64,000 nucleotides of DNA from Streptomyces blattellae (GTDB taxonomy: Bacteria; Actinomycetota; Actinomycetes; Streptomycetales; Streptomycetaceae), in contig NZ_WJBG01000225.1 in the NCBI RefSeq assembly GCF_009709555.1, positions 62,001 to 126,000 of the forward strand. Direction: 5' to 3'. Of the stretch, positions 25,478-34,208 are shown one piece after another (positions within the stretch are counted from its first letter, which is position 1; the number at the start of each line of letters is the position of its first letter). The notes beneath the pieces are model-generated. The model was not told the DNA's origin, did not search any database, and was given only the letters and a program-made list of their open reading frames with translations. The translations under genes and the position numbers were made by a program.

Positions 25478-26503
25478 GTGACGCGGGGCAGAAGGGTTCG
25501 CCCCGTCCTACTCGTGGCCTTGCTGAGCGCCGTGCTGCTGGCGCTCTGCCTGCTTTCACTCGCCCTCGGCGCCGCCAGCATTCCGCCTGACCAGGTGGTG
25601 CGCGCACTGTTCGGTGACGCACCGAGCCGGTTCGTGGACAACGTCGTCTGGTCCGCGCGGATGCCCCGAACCGCGGTCGGGCTCGCGGCGGGGGCGGCGC
25701 TCGGGCTGGCCGGGGCGCTGATGCAGGCCCTGACGCGCAATCCGCTGGCCGATCCCGGGATCCTGGGGGTCACCGCGGGGGCGTCCTTCGCCATCGTGCT
25801 GGCCGTCGGGGTGCTCGGGCTCGGCTCGTTCTACGGATACGTCTGGTTCGCCTTCGCCGGTGCGCTCGTGGCGAGCGTCCTGGTCTTTCTGCTCGGCAGG
25901 CTCGGTCGCTCCGGTCTGACCCCGGTCAAGCTGGCGCTCGCCGGAGTCGCGGTGACCGCGTTCCTCAACTCCCTCACCAGCGCGATCGCGTTGACCGACC
26001 CGGACGCGCTCGACCGCTACCGCTTCTTCACCGCCGGCTCGATGGCCGACCAGGACGGGTCGACCGTGCTGCGGATCCTGCCCTTCCTGGCCGTGGGTGC
26101 CGTACTGGCCCTCGCCTCCGCGCCCGCCCTCAACAGCCTGGCGCTCGGCGACGACGTGGCGGCCTCCCTGGGACGGCGGATCGGCCTCATCCGGCTCGGC
26201 GGCGTCACCGTGATCACCCTGCTGACCGGCGCGGCGGTGGCGGCCATCGGCCCGGTCGTCTTCATCGGCCTGGTGGTCCCCCATGTCGCCCGCGCGCTGG
26301 CCCAGTCTGCGGGCATCGGCCCGGACCACCGCTGGCTGCTGCCGCTGTCCGCGATGCTCGCGCCGAGCCTGCTCCTCGCCGCGGACATCATCGGCCGGAT
26401 GATCGCCCGGCCCACCGAGGTGCAGGCCGGGATCGTCGTCGCCTTCATCGGCGGACCGTTCTTCATCGCCCTGGTCCGACGGCGCAAGCTCGCGGAGGCG
26501 TGA
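25478..26503 (+). CDS. FecCD-family iron-siderophore ABC permease, first subunit
   Basis: A 341-residue integral membrane permease with about ten helices. Conserved loops are RMPRTAVGLAAGAALGLAGA and MQALTRNPLADPGILGV, plus VVFIGLVVPHVARAL before the last helices, as in BtuC/FecCD. It imports ferric siderophore delivered by the lipoprotein encoded at 32011. GTG 25478 is preferred because TTGGAGA lies 8 bases upstream; TTG 25457 is too close to the GGGAG site. It corresponds to CchC of the coelichelin locus by position and content. Confidence 0.88.
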   Translation: MTRGRRVRPVLLVALLSAVLLALCLLSLALGAASIPPDQVVRALFGDAPSRFVDNVVWSARMPRTAVGLAAGAALGLAGALMQALTRNPLADPGILGVTAGASFAIVLAVGVLGLGSFYGYVWFAFAGALVASVLVFLLGRLGRSGLTPVKLALAGVAVTAFLNSLTSAIALTDPDALDRYRFFTAGSMADQDGSTVLRILPFLAVGAVLALASAPALNSLALGDDVAASLGRRIGLIRLGGVTVITLLTGAAVAAIGPVVFIGLVVPHVARALAQSAGIGPDHRWLLPLSAMLAPSLLLAADIIGRMIARPTEVQAGIVVAFIGGPFFIALVRRRKLAEA

Positions 26504-26505
26504 GG

Positions 26506-27570
26506 ATGACGACCTTGAAGTCCCTTTCCGCGCCGGTACGGACCTACCGCCTGACCGTGCCACCGCTGTCCGGCATCATCCGCCCACGTCTGGTGGCGGT
26601 GTGCGCGGTCCTCGGCGCCGGTACCTTCCTGCTGTTCTGCTGGAGCCTGACGATCGGCGACTACCCGATCGCCTTCGTCGACGTGGTGCGGGCCCTGGCC
26701 GACTCCGGGGACCCCGGCACCGTGCTCGTCGTCCAGGAACTGCGGCTGCCCCGCGCCCTGGTCGGACTGCTGGCCGGCATCGCCTTCGGCGTCTCCGGCG
26801 GGCTGTTCCAGACGATGACCCGCAATCCGCTGGCCAGCCCCGACATGATCGGCCTCACCCAGGGCGCGGGCACCTTCGTGGTCGCGGGCATCGTGCTGGG
26901 CTGGGACGGGGGCCTGAGCACCCAGGCGCTCGGACTGCTCGGCGCGCTGACCACGGCCCTGCTGGTGTACGTCCTCGCCTGGCGCCGCGGTACCACCGGC
27001 TACCGGATCATCCTCGTCGGCATCGGCGTGTCCTGGATCTGCACGAGCGCCACCGACTATCTGCTGGCCAGAGGCGCCCGGTTCCAGGCCCAGGCCGCTC
27101 TCGGCTGGCTGGTGGGCAACCTCAACGGCCGTACGTGGTCGCAGGTCGGCCCCCTCGCCATCGCGCTGGCGGTACTGCTGCCGACCGCGCTGCTGCTCGG
27201 CCGGCTGCTGCGCACCCTCCAGCTGGGCGACGACGTGGCCACCGGCCTGGGCACGCGGGTGCAACCGGTGCGCCTGGCCATCCTCCTCAGCGGCGTCGGC
27301 CTGATCGCCTTCGCCACCGCGGCGGCGGGCCCGATCGCGTTCGTGGCGCTCGCCGCGCCGCAGATCGCCCAGCGGCTGGCGGGCACCGCCTGGCCGCCCA
27401 CCGTGGCCTCGGGCCTGACCGGGGCGCTGATGGTCCTCGGCGGCGACCTGATCGCCCGTACTCTGGTCTCCGGCACGGAGTTGCCGGTCGGAATCGTCAC
27501 GGGCGTGCTCGGCGCACCCGTCCTGCTCTGGTTGCTCGTCCGCGCCAACCGCGCGGGTTCAGGAGGCTGA
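26506..27570 (+). CDS. FecCD-family iron-siderophore ABC permease, second subunit
   Basis: A 354-residue partner permease. It has the same family motifs: RLPRALVGLLAGIAFGVSGG, FQTMTRNPLASPDMIGLTQG and PIAFVALAAPQIAQRLAG. Its start ATG 26506 sits 7 bases after GGAGG and 3 bases beyond the stop of the first permease, so the pair is translationally coupled. Together the two subunits form the heterodimeric channel. It is CchD-like. Confidence 0.9.
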   Translation: MTTLKSLSAPVRTYRLTVPPLSGIIRPRLVAVCAVLGAGTFLLFCWSLTIGDYPIAFVDVVRALADSGDPGTVLVVQELRLPRALVGLLAGIAFGVSGGLFQTMTRNPLASPDMIGLTQGAGTFVVAGIVLGWDGGLSTQALGLLGALTTALLVYVLAWRRGTTGYRIILVGIGVSWICTSATDYLLARGARFQAQAALGWLVGNLNGRTWSQVGPLAIALAVLLPTALLLGRLLRTLQLGDDVATGLGTRVQPVRLAILLSGVGLIAFATAAAGPIAFVALAAPQIAQRLAGTAWPPTVASGLTGALMVLGGDLIARTLVSGTELPVGIVTGVLGAPVLLWLLVRANRAGSGG

Positions 27571-27574
27571 TCCC

Positions 27575-28456
27575 ATGTCGACCGACCGTATGACGAAAGA
27601 TGCCGGGCCGGCCGACGCGCTGCCCTCCGCCGACCCGGACCTGCGGGCGAGCGGTCTGCGTCTGGCGTACGACAACCGCCTGGTGGTGGACGGCCTCGAC
27701 CTGGCCATTCCGCCCGGCCGGATCACCGCCGTCGTCGGCGCCAACGCCTGCGGCAAGTCGACCCTGCTGCGCGCGCTGGCGCGGCTGCTGGCACCCCGCG
27801 AAGGTGCCGTCCATCTGGACGGCCGGGCGCTGCACTCCATACCGACGCGGGAACTGGCGCAGCGTTTGGGCATCCTGCCGCAGAGCCCGGTGGCGCCGGA
27901 GGGCCTGACGGTCATCGACCTGGTGAACCGGGGCCGTTCACCGCACCAGACCTGGTGGCGGCAGTGGTCGAAGGCGGACGAGCAGGCGGTGCACCGGGCG
28001 CTGACGGCGACCGGTATGACGGACCTGGCGGACCGCCCGGTCGACGAGTTGTCCGGCGGCCAGCGCCAACGGGCCTGGATCGCGATGGCCGTGGCGCAGG
28101 GCACCCCCGTCCTCCTCCTCGACGAGCCCACGACCTACCTGGACCTGGCCCACCAGATCGACGTCCTGGACCTGATCACGGACCTCAACCGGCGCGAGAA
28201 CCGCACCGTCGTGATGGTCCTGCACGACCTCAACCAGGCCTGCCGCTACGCCGATCACGTCGTCGCCATGAAGAGCGGCCGTATCGCCGCCGAGGGCACT
28301 CCGGCCGAGGTCATCACGGCGGAGACGGTGGCGGACGTCTTCGATCTGGACTGCCGCATCACCCCGGACCCGGTCAGCGGCACGCCGATGGTGATCCCGA
28401 TGGGACGCCATCACCAGGGCGTGCCCCTGCAGCCGGTGGCACAGGCGGCAGACTGA
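27575..28456 (+). CDS. Iron-siderophore ABC transporter ATP-binding protein
   Basis: A 293-residue ATPase with Walker A GANACGKST, ABC signature LSGGQRQRA, Walker B VLLLDEPT and the D-loop DLAHQIDVL. It belongs to the FepC/FhuC group that drives FecCD permeases. ATG 27575 follows AGGAGG and lies 4 bases after the second permease stop, so the three genes form one operon behind the iron box at 25433. All motifs are intact. It is CchE-like. Confidence 0.92.
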   Translation: MSTDRMTKDAGPADALPSADPDLRASGLRLAYDNRLVVDGLDLAIPPGRITAVVGANACGKSTLLRALARLLAPREGAVHLDGRALHSIPTRELAQRLGILPQSPVAPEGLTVIDLVNRGRSPHQTWWRQWSKADEQAVHRALTATGMTDLADRPVDELSGGQRQRAWIAMAVAQGTPVLLLDEPTTYLDLAHQIDVLDLITDLNRRENRTVVMVLHDLNQACRYADHVVAMKSGRIAAEGTPAEVITAETVADVFDLDCRITPDPVSGTPMVIPMGRHHQGVPLQPVAQAAD

Positions 28457-28655
28457 GAGCTTGCCCCACATCGCCGGCCGGGCGCGCGAGAGCCGACCCG
28501 CACGCCCCCGGAGGAGCATCCTCGCCGCGTTGCCGCACCGCCCCCCGATCGGCACGCACCAGACAACCCGCGCTGCCCCGGCAAGCGACGTGACACAAGC
28601 TCCCAGAACACGCGGACACCCTCCCGGCCGGGCCGTCAGATACCCGCCCATCGCG

Positions 28656-29238
28656 CTGCGGTCCTGCGGGATCCAGCGCGCCCGACCGGAGGCGATCAGG
28701 TCCAGCGACTCGTGGACCACGGGGGCGATCAGGTCGACGGTGCGGTGGAAGAGGTCGGTCACCGTGTCGCGCGGGCCCACCGGGATCGCCCGCTGCAACA
28801 GGACGTCCCCCGCGTCGAGTTCGGCGTCCATGCGGTGCGCGGTGACGCCGACCTCGCGATCGCCGTTGACGAGCGCCCAGATCAGCGGGGAGAAGCCCGC
28901 GTAGACCGGCGGCAGCGAGTCGTGGACGTTGAGCGTGCCGTGGGTGGGGAGGTCGAAGATCTCCGGCGGGAGCACCTGCGCCAGTTGTTGGCGACGATCA
29001 GATCGGGCCGCACGTCCCGCAGTGCGGCGCGGAGTTCGGGGTGGTCGGGGCGGTTGCGCAGCAGTACGGGGATGTCGTGCTTCTCGGCGAGTTCGGCCAC
29101 CGAGTCGTCCCAGACTCTCTCGTATACATGGTCGCTCTCGGGGTGGGTGACGGCCATGATCACCTCGTGCTCGGACTCCAGCAGAGCCTGGAGGGCGCGA
29201 TGCTTTCAGGTCTGACAGCCGAACATGACGACCCGCAT
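28656..29238 (-). pseudogene. Hydroxyornithine formyltransferase (CchA-like), nonsense plus frameshift plus truncation
   Basis: This gene should encode the methionyl-tRNA formyltransferase-like enzyme that N-formylates N5-hydroxyornithine for coelichelin-type siderophores. ATG 29238 opens MRVVMFGCQT and then a TGA at 29208-29206, where relatives have Trp. The frame continues with HEVIMAVTHPESDHVYERVW through LIVANNWR. It then shifts, and LPPEIFDLPTHGTLNVHDS through HESLDLIASGRARWIPQDRS follows in another frame. The last third of the enzyme is missing. Three separate lesions make activity impossible. It lies divergent from the monooxygenase gene. Confidence 0.88.
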
Positions 29239-29266
29239 GTTGATCCTCTCGTCGGACACGTCGTCA

Positions 29267-29285
29267 CAAGGTAAGGCTAACCTTA
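29267..29285 (+). promoter_or_regulatory. Iron box between formyltransferase remnant and monooxygenase
   Basis: The 19-mer CAAGGTAAGGCTAACCTTA matches the DmdR/IdeR consensus at 15 positions, with AGGT and GGCTAACCT intact. It lies 32 bases before the monooxygenase start and 29 bases before the divergent formyltransferase start, so it could regulate both. Confidence 0.82.
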
Positions 29286-29316
29286 TTTAACATCGCCTAG
29301 GGGAAGGGAAGTTGCG

Positions 29317-30681
29317 GTGAACGCACTGCACGACGCACCTGACGCCGTCCACGATGTGCTCGGAATCGGTTTCGGGCCGTCAAATCTCGCACTGGCCATA
29401 GCAATCGAGGAACACAACCTCCGAGCCGCTCCCCATGAACGGATCCGCGCCGGATTCCTGGAACGCCAGGCGAGCTTCGGCTGGCACCGCGGAATGCTCA
29501 TCGACGACGCGACCATGCAGGTGTCCTTCCTGAAGGACCTGGTCACCATGCGCAATCCCACGAGCGACTTCAGCTTCCTGTGCTTCCTGCGGGAGCGCGG
29601 CAGGCTGGTGGACTTCCTCAACGCGAAGACGCTCTTCCCGCTGCGGATCGAGTTCCACGAGTACTTCGAGTGGGCGGCCACCCGGGTCGCGGACCTGGTC
29701 ACCTACGACGCCGAGGTCCTCTCCGTGGAACCGGTCACCGCGGGCAGCGGCGAGGTCCGCTGGTTCGACGTGGTCAGCCGCGTACCCGGCGATCCGCGGC
29801 GCACAGTGGTCCGCCGCACCCGCAACATCTCGGTGGCCGTGGGCCTGGAACCCCACGTGCCGCCCGGCATAGCCCTCTCGGACCGCATCTGGCACAACAG
29901 CGAACTGATCCCACGCACCCGCGAGTTGACCGACCGGGGCGGATCGGTGCAACGCATCATGGTCCTCGGCGCGGGACAGAGCGGCGCCGAAGCGGTCGAC
30001 TACCTGCACCGCTCCTTCCCCGCCTCGGAGATCTGCGCGGTCTTCGCCAAGTACGGCTACACACCCGCCGACGACAGCCCGTTCGCCAACCGGATCTTCG
30101 ACCCGGAGGCCGTGGACGTCTACTTCCAGGCGCGGCCCGAGGTGAAGCAGGCCCTGTACGACTACCACCGCAGCACCAACTACTCGGTGGTCGACATGGA
30201 CTTGATCGAGTCGCTGTACTCCACCATGTACCGCGAGAAGGTCCAGGGCCGCGAGCGCCTCCAGCTGCGGAACGTGTCCCGCATCCGGGACGTGCGGCAA
30301 CTGCCCGACCGCCTGGAGGTCACCGTCGAGTACCTGCCCACCGGAGAACGGGAGGTGGTCGGCTGCGATGTGCTGGTCCACGCGACCGGCTACCGCCCGC
30401 GGGAACTCGACACCCTGCTGGGCCGCACCGCGAAACTCTGCCTCCGGGACGACGACGCCATACGTGTCGGACGCGACCACCGCGTGGTGGCCGCGCCGGA
30501 GGTCACGGCCGGCATCTACCTCCAGGGCGCGACCGAGCACACCCACGGCCTCACTTCCACCCTTCTGTCCACGACCGCCATACGCTCCGGCGAGATCCTC
30601 GACTCCCTGCTCACTCACCGGCGCGGCGACGCGGGTGCGGACACTGGGCAAGAATCGCCAACTGAGAGTAGCCTCACCTAA
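29317..30681 (+). CDS. cchB: L-ornithine N5-monooxygenase (siderophore biosynthesis)
   Basis: A 454-residue flavin- and NADPH-dependent N-hydroxylating monooxygenase, the first step in hydroxamate siderophore synthesis. The FAD motif is IGFGPSNLALAIA near the N-terminus, followed by FLERQASFGWHRGMLIDDAT and MQVSFLKDLVTMRNPTSDFS. The NADPH motif is VLGAGQSGAEAVDYL, and the C-terminal D-x3-L-ATGY motif reads DVLVHATGYRPREL. Everything looks intact. GTG 29317 follows AGGGGAAGGGA. It corresponds to CchB. Its would-be partners, formyltransferase and NRPS, are broken, so its product may now be unused. Confidence 0.92.
   Translation: MNALHDAPDAVHDVLGIGFGPSNLALAIAIEEHNLRAAPHERIRAGFLERQASFGWHRGMLIDDATMQVSFLKDLVTMRNPTSDFSFLCFLRERGRLVDFLNAKTLFPLRIEFHEYFEWAATRVADLVTYDAEVLSVEPVTAGSGEVRWFDVVSRVPGDPRRTVVRRTRNISVAVGLEPHVPPGIALSDRIWHNSELIPRTRELTDRGGSVQRIMVLGAGQSGAEAVDYLHRSFPASEICAVFAKYGYTPADDSPFANRIFDPEAVDVYFQARPEVKQALYDYHRSTNYSVVDMDLIESLYSTMYREKVQGRERLQLRNVSRIRDVRQLPDRLEVTVEYLPTGEREVVGCDVLVHATGYRPRELDTLLGRTAKLCLRDDDAIRVGRDHRVVAAPEVTAGIYLQGATEHTHGLTSTLLSTTAIRSGEILDSLLTHRRGDAGADTGQESPTESSLT
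30663..30681 (+). promoter_or_regulatory. Iron box at the end of the monooxygenase gene
   Basis: TGAGAGTAGCCTCACCTAA matches the DmdR/IdeR consensus at 14 of 19 positions, and its last bases are the monooxygenase stop codon. It lies about 80 bases upstream of the exporter remnant and could give the exporter/lipoprotein unit its own iron-controlled promoter. Confidence 0.6.
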
Positions 30682-30759
30682 GTTTTCAGCCAGTCTCGCG
30701 ATTCAGTCGAGCGATTCAGTCGAGCGATTCAACGGTCGTCCTATCCCGGAGGGGTGCGG

Positions 30760-32011
30760 GTGGGTCCTTCAAATCCATCGGGGCGGGACGTCCTGAGACA
30801 GTCCGTCAGGGGGCAGCGGCGAGACGTCGCGCTCGGCGCGCTCCTCGGCTCGGGACATCAGGCGGGCGAGGCGCTGGTGCCGGTCCTCATCGGCGTCGTC
30901 ATCGACCGCGCCGTCACGGACTCCGACACCGGCGCCCTGCTGCTGTGGCTCGGCGTCCTCGCCGTGGTCCACACGGGACTCGCGCTCAGCTACCGCTACG
31001 GCGCCTGGTCCGCCGACCGGGCAGCCGCGCAGGCCGAACACGACCTGCGCATCACCCTCGTACGACGCGTCCTTCATCCCCGGGGCGGGGCGGAGGAGGG
31101 CCGGCTGCCCGGTGCGCTCGCCAACGTCGCCACCGAGGACGCCAAACGGGTCGGCGCCGTCAACCTGGCGCTGATGGCCGGGATTTCGGCCCTGGTCGGC
31201 ATCCTTGCCTGCGCGGTCGTCCTGCTGCGGGCGTCGGTGACGCTCGGCCTGGTCGTCCTGCTCGGCACTCCGGTGCTGCTGTGGCTGGGCCACCTGCTGG
31301 GCAAGCCGCTTCAGGCCCGCAGCGAGGCCGAGCAGGAACGGGCCGCGCACGCCTCGGCCGTCGCCGCCGACCTGGTGGCCGGTCTGCGGATCCTCAAGGG
31401 CATCGGCGGCGAGCCGACCGCCATCGCCCGCTACCGCACCACCAGCCGGGACTCCCTCCAGGCCACGTTGAAGGCCGCCCGCGCACAGGCCTTCCAGAGC
31501 GGCATGGTGCTGACCCTGACGGGCTGTCTGATCGCCGCCGTCACCCTGGTCGGCGGCCGGCTCGCGGCAAACGGCGACATCAGCCTGGGCCAGTTGGTGT
31601 CGGCCGTCGGGCTCGCGCTGTTCCTGCTCGGTCCGTTGGAGGTGCTCGCGTGGGTCAACGCCGAGCTGGCCCAGGGGCGTGCCTCCGCCTCCCGGATCGC
31701 CGATGTGCTCGCCGCCCCGCACACCGTCGACGCCGGCGAGAGAACCCTCCCCCAGCCGGTGCGCGGCGCCGTCCGGCTGAGCGGCGTCAGCCTCGGCGGG
31801 CTGCACGACGTACACCTCACCCTCGCGACCGGCGAACGCGTCGCCCTCGTCGGCGCGAGCGGGGCGAGCAAGACGACGCTGGCCAAGCTGATCGCGGGCG
31901 TGCACCGGACCCTACGCCTCGCTGTGGCAAGCGTGGTCCGGCACCCGCACACCCGTCGACGAGCCCCCCACGCCCCGTCCCCGCACCGACACACCCCAGA
32001 AGGACCACTGA
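30760..32011 (+). pseudogene. Siderophore ABC exporter (membrane plus ATPase) with internal deletion
   Basis: GTG 30760 (7 bases after GGAGG) opens a normal exporter membrane domain (LGSGHQAGEALVPVLIGVVI, six helices to about residue 300) and the start of an ATPase domain. The Walker A reads GASGASKTT; the second conserved Gly is Ser. Soon after it (about 31909) most of the ATPase is deleted. The true C-terminus, YASLWQAWSGTRTPVDEPP to a TGA at 32009-32011, survives in another frame. The shifted frame happens to stay open into the next gene. Signature and Walker B motifs are absent, so export cannot work. Confidence 0.8.
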
Positions 32012-33072
32012 TGCTCCGCTCACTCAGAGGCACCCGGTTCGCCGCGGGACTCGCCTCCGCGCTGCTCCTCTTCGTCACCGTCTCGGCCTGCGGATCCGAC
32101 GACGACTCCGACACGGCGGGCTCGGCCGCGACGGAGTCATCGAGCACCGCTTTCCCGGTGACCCTCCCGCACACATACGGGAGTACGACCATCGAGTCCG
32201 AGCCGAAGCGGATCGTCACGGTCGGTCTGACCGACCAGGACGCGGTGCTCGCGCTGGGCAAGGTGCCCGTGGGCACGACCGAGTGGCTCGGCGGCTACGA
32301 GGGCGCGATCGGCCCCTGGGCCGAGGACGAGCTGGGCGGCGCGGCGGCCCCGACCGTCCTCAAGGACACCGGCACCGGCCCGCAGACGGAGAAGATCGCC
32401 GCGCTCGATCCTGACCTGATCCTCGCCGTCTACGGCGGTCTGACCAAGGAGCAGTACGACACCCTGTCGAAGTTCGCCCCGGTGGTCGCCCAGCCCGAGG
32501 AGTACAACGACTTCGGCGTGCCGTGGCAGGACCAGACCGAGATCATCGGCAAGGCGCTCGGCCAGGAGGCCGAGGCCAAGGAGCTGGTCGCGGGCGTCGA
32601 GGCCGACTTCAAGCAGGCGGCCGACGAACACCCGGAGTTCGCCGGGTCCAGCGCCGTGATGGCGACGCCGTACGAGGGCATCTTCGTCTTCGGCAGCCAG
32701 GACCCGCGCTCGCGTCTGCTCACGAACCTCGGCTTCAGCCTGCCCAAGGACCTGGACAAGGTCATCGGAGACGAGTTCGGCGCCAACATCAGCAAGGAGC
32801 GCACCGATCTGCTGGACACGGACGCGATCGTCTGGATCGTCTCCGACCCCGCCAAGGACAAGGCTGAGCTGCGCAAGGACTCCCTGTATGCCGATCTGAC
32901 GGTGGCGAAGGACGAACGTGAGGTCTTCGTCAAGGAGACCAGCGACTACGGCAACGCGGTCTCCTTCGTGTCGGTGCTGAGCCTGCCGTACACGCTTGAG
33001 CGTCTGGTGCCTCAGCTGGCCGCGGCGGTCGACGGAGACACCGCGACGAAGGTGACCGAGCCGACGTCCTGA
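32011..33072 (+). CDS. Iron-siderophore-binding lipoprotein
   Basis: A 353-residue substrate-binding protein of the FepB/FhuD class. A lipoprotein signal peptide ends at the lipobox VSAC with Cys27, followed by an acidic linker (GSDDDSDTAG). The binding fold has PKRIVTVGLTDQDAVLALG and KIAALDPDLILAVYGGLTKE. ATG 32011 has AGAAGGA about 7 bases upstream. It overlaps the original stop of the exporter gene (TGATG), although a frame fused to the exporter remnant also runs through it. It would feed the permease/ATPase operon at 25478-28456. CchF-like. No lesion seen. Confidence 0.9.
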   Translation: MLRSLRGTRFAAGLASALLLFVTVSACGSDDDSDTAGSAATESSSTAFPVTLPHTYGSTTIESEPKRIVTVGLTDQDAVLALGKVPVGTTEWLGGYEGAIGPWAEDELGGAAAPTVLKDTGTGPQTEKIAALDPDLILAVYGGLTKEQYDTLSKFAPVVAQPEEYNDFGVPWQDQTEIIGKALGQEAEAKELVAGVEADFKQAADEHPEFAGSSAVMATPYEGIFVFGSQDPRSRLLTNLGFSLPKDLDKVIGDEFGANISKERTDLLDTDAIVWIVSDPAKDKAELRKDSLYADLTVAKDEREVFVKETSDYGNAVSFVSVLSLPYTLERLVPQLAAAVDGDTATKVTEPTS

Positions 33073-33124
33073 CGCCCGGACGACGTATGCGCGAAAGGCC
33101 GGTCGCCGTCGGCCGGCCTCCGTC

Positions 33125-34048
33125 TCAGTGCCCGTGCCCCTCTTCCTCGTGCGCGGGCTCCCCCGCCGTGGCCGGTCCGGCGTTGACCGTGAAGGCGGCG
33201 GTGTGGACGGTGCCCTCGTGCTTGAAGTCGAGGAACAGCCGGTAGGTCCCGCTGCTCGGCGCCGTGGCCGTGAAGGAGATGTCGGGACCGGCCTTCGTGC
33301 TGCCGCCCGGGTGCACATGGAGGTAGGCGAGGTCGCCGGAGCGCAGAGCGACCAGATGGCCGTAGGCACCCAGGTAGGGCTGGAGGTCGGTGACCGGCCT
33401 GCCGTTGCGGGACACCGTCAGCTTCAGCTCCTGCGCGGCGCCCGGGCGCAGGCCGCCGGTCAGCTCGACCTCGTAGCCGTCGGCGGTCGCGGTGTCGCTG
33501 GGCGCGGGCAGTTGCTTCGGCCGGTAGGGCCCTGCCGCCGCCAGGTCCGCGCCGAGGGTGAGGTTCTCGGCGCCCTTCGTCGCCGGGGTGAAGTCGGCGA
33601 AGACGCGGTAGTCGCCCGCGCGGGGCAGTTCGACGGGGATGCTCCAGGTGCCGTCGGTGGCGCGGGTGGGGTGCAGGTGGCGGTAGGTGATCAGGTCGCG
33701 TGAGGCCACGATGAGGTGCAGTTCCTTGTCGTGCTCGCGCCCGTAGGCGGTGACGGCGTCGCCGTCGGCGTCCCGGATCTGGAAGCGCAGCTCGGTGCGC
33801 TTCCCCGCGGTGACTCGCGGGGTCTTGAGGTCGAGGGTGTAGCCGCCCTCGGACATCTGGAGTCCGCCGGCGGGGGACGCTTCGTGGCCGCCGCCTCCCT
33901 CCACGGCCTCTTCTGTGTGCGGTGTGTCGTGACGTGCGGGCGGACGGTCTTCCGCGACGGGGCCGACGCCCTGGCCCACGCCGTACGCCGTGCCGAAGGT
34001 GGCGGTCAGCGCGGCGGCGAACGCGGTGAGCTTCAGTCCGGTGTGCAT
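33125..34048 (-). CDS. Secreted protein of copper locus, heavy-metal-associated
   Basis: A 307-residue exported protein. The N-terminal signal peptide (GLKLTAFAAALTATFGTAYG) precedes a linker rich in Glu, His and Gly. Two beta-sandwich modules follow, with repeated patterns such as GTWSIPVELPRAGDYRVFAD and SGTYRLFLDFKHEG. Histidine-rich spots (ITYRHLHP, LAYLHVHP, and EEEGHGH at the C-terminus) could bind copper. ATG 34048 follows GGAGAAC by 6 bases. It is divergent from the copper P-type ATPase with CsoR-like boxes between them, so it probably belongs to the extracellular part of copper handling. Confidence 0.75.
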   Translation of the reverse strand: MHTGLKLTAFAAALTATFGTAYGVGQGVGPVAEDRPPARHDTPHTEEAVEGGGGHEASPAGGLQMSEGGYTLDLKTPRVTAGKRTELRFQIRDADGDAVTAYGREHDKELHLIVASRDLITYRHLHPTRATDGTWSIPVELPRAGDYRVFADFTPATKGAENLTLGADLAAAGPYRPKQLPAPSDTATADGYEVELTGGLRPGAAQELKLTVSRNGRPVTDLQPYLGAYGHLVALRSGDLAYLHVHPGGSTKAGPDISFTATAPSSGTYRLFLDFKHEGTVHTAAFTVNAGPATAGEPAHEEEGHGH

Positions 34049-34093
34049 GGTGTTCTCCGATCATCGGGTTCTGGCCTCCTACGCGACCGACCG

Positions 34094-34108
34094 TACCCCT
34101 GGGGGGTA
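34094..34108. promoter_or_regulatory. CsoR-like copper operator, site 1
   Basis: TACCCCTGGGGGGTA is a near-perfect inverted repeat (TACCCC and GGGGTA around a 3-base centre) in front of the secreted protein gene. CsoR repressors recognise such TACCCC...GGGGTA sequences and release DNA when Cu(I) binds. Confidence 0.65.
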
Positions 34109-34139
34109 TTAAGTCAAGGCTTGCCGCGCTTGCGTTTCC

Positions 34140-34156
34140 ATACCCTACCGGGGTAT
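34140..34156. promoter_or_regulatory. CsoR-like copper operator, site 2
   Basis: ATACCCTACCGGGGTAT is an inverted repeat with arms ATACCC/GGGTAT. It lies 53 bases before the P-type ATPase start. A third imperfect GGGGTACCCC palindrome lies at 34173-34182. Together they suggest cooperative CsoR binding over the divergent promoters. Confidence 0.65.
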
Positions 34157-34208
34157 ATAGAACCACGAGAGAGGGGTACCCCCTACCCGTATAGCGTCAG
34201 GAGCGGTG

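Noticed and set aside
30754..33072. A single exporter-lipoprotein fusion gene
   Set aside because: The lipoprotein has its own start, ribosome-binding site and lipobox, and the original exporter stop is visible out of frame at 32009-32011. The fusion frame arises from the deletion.
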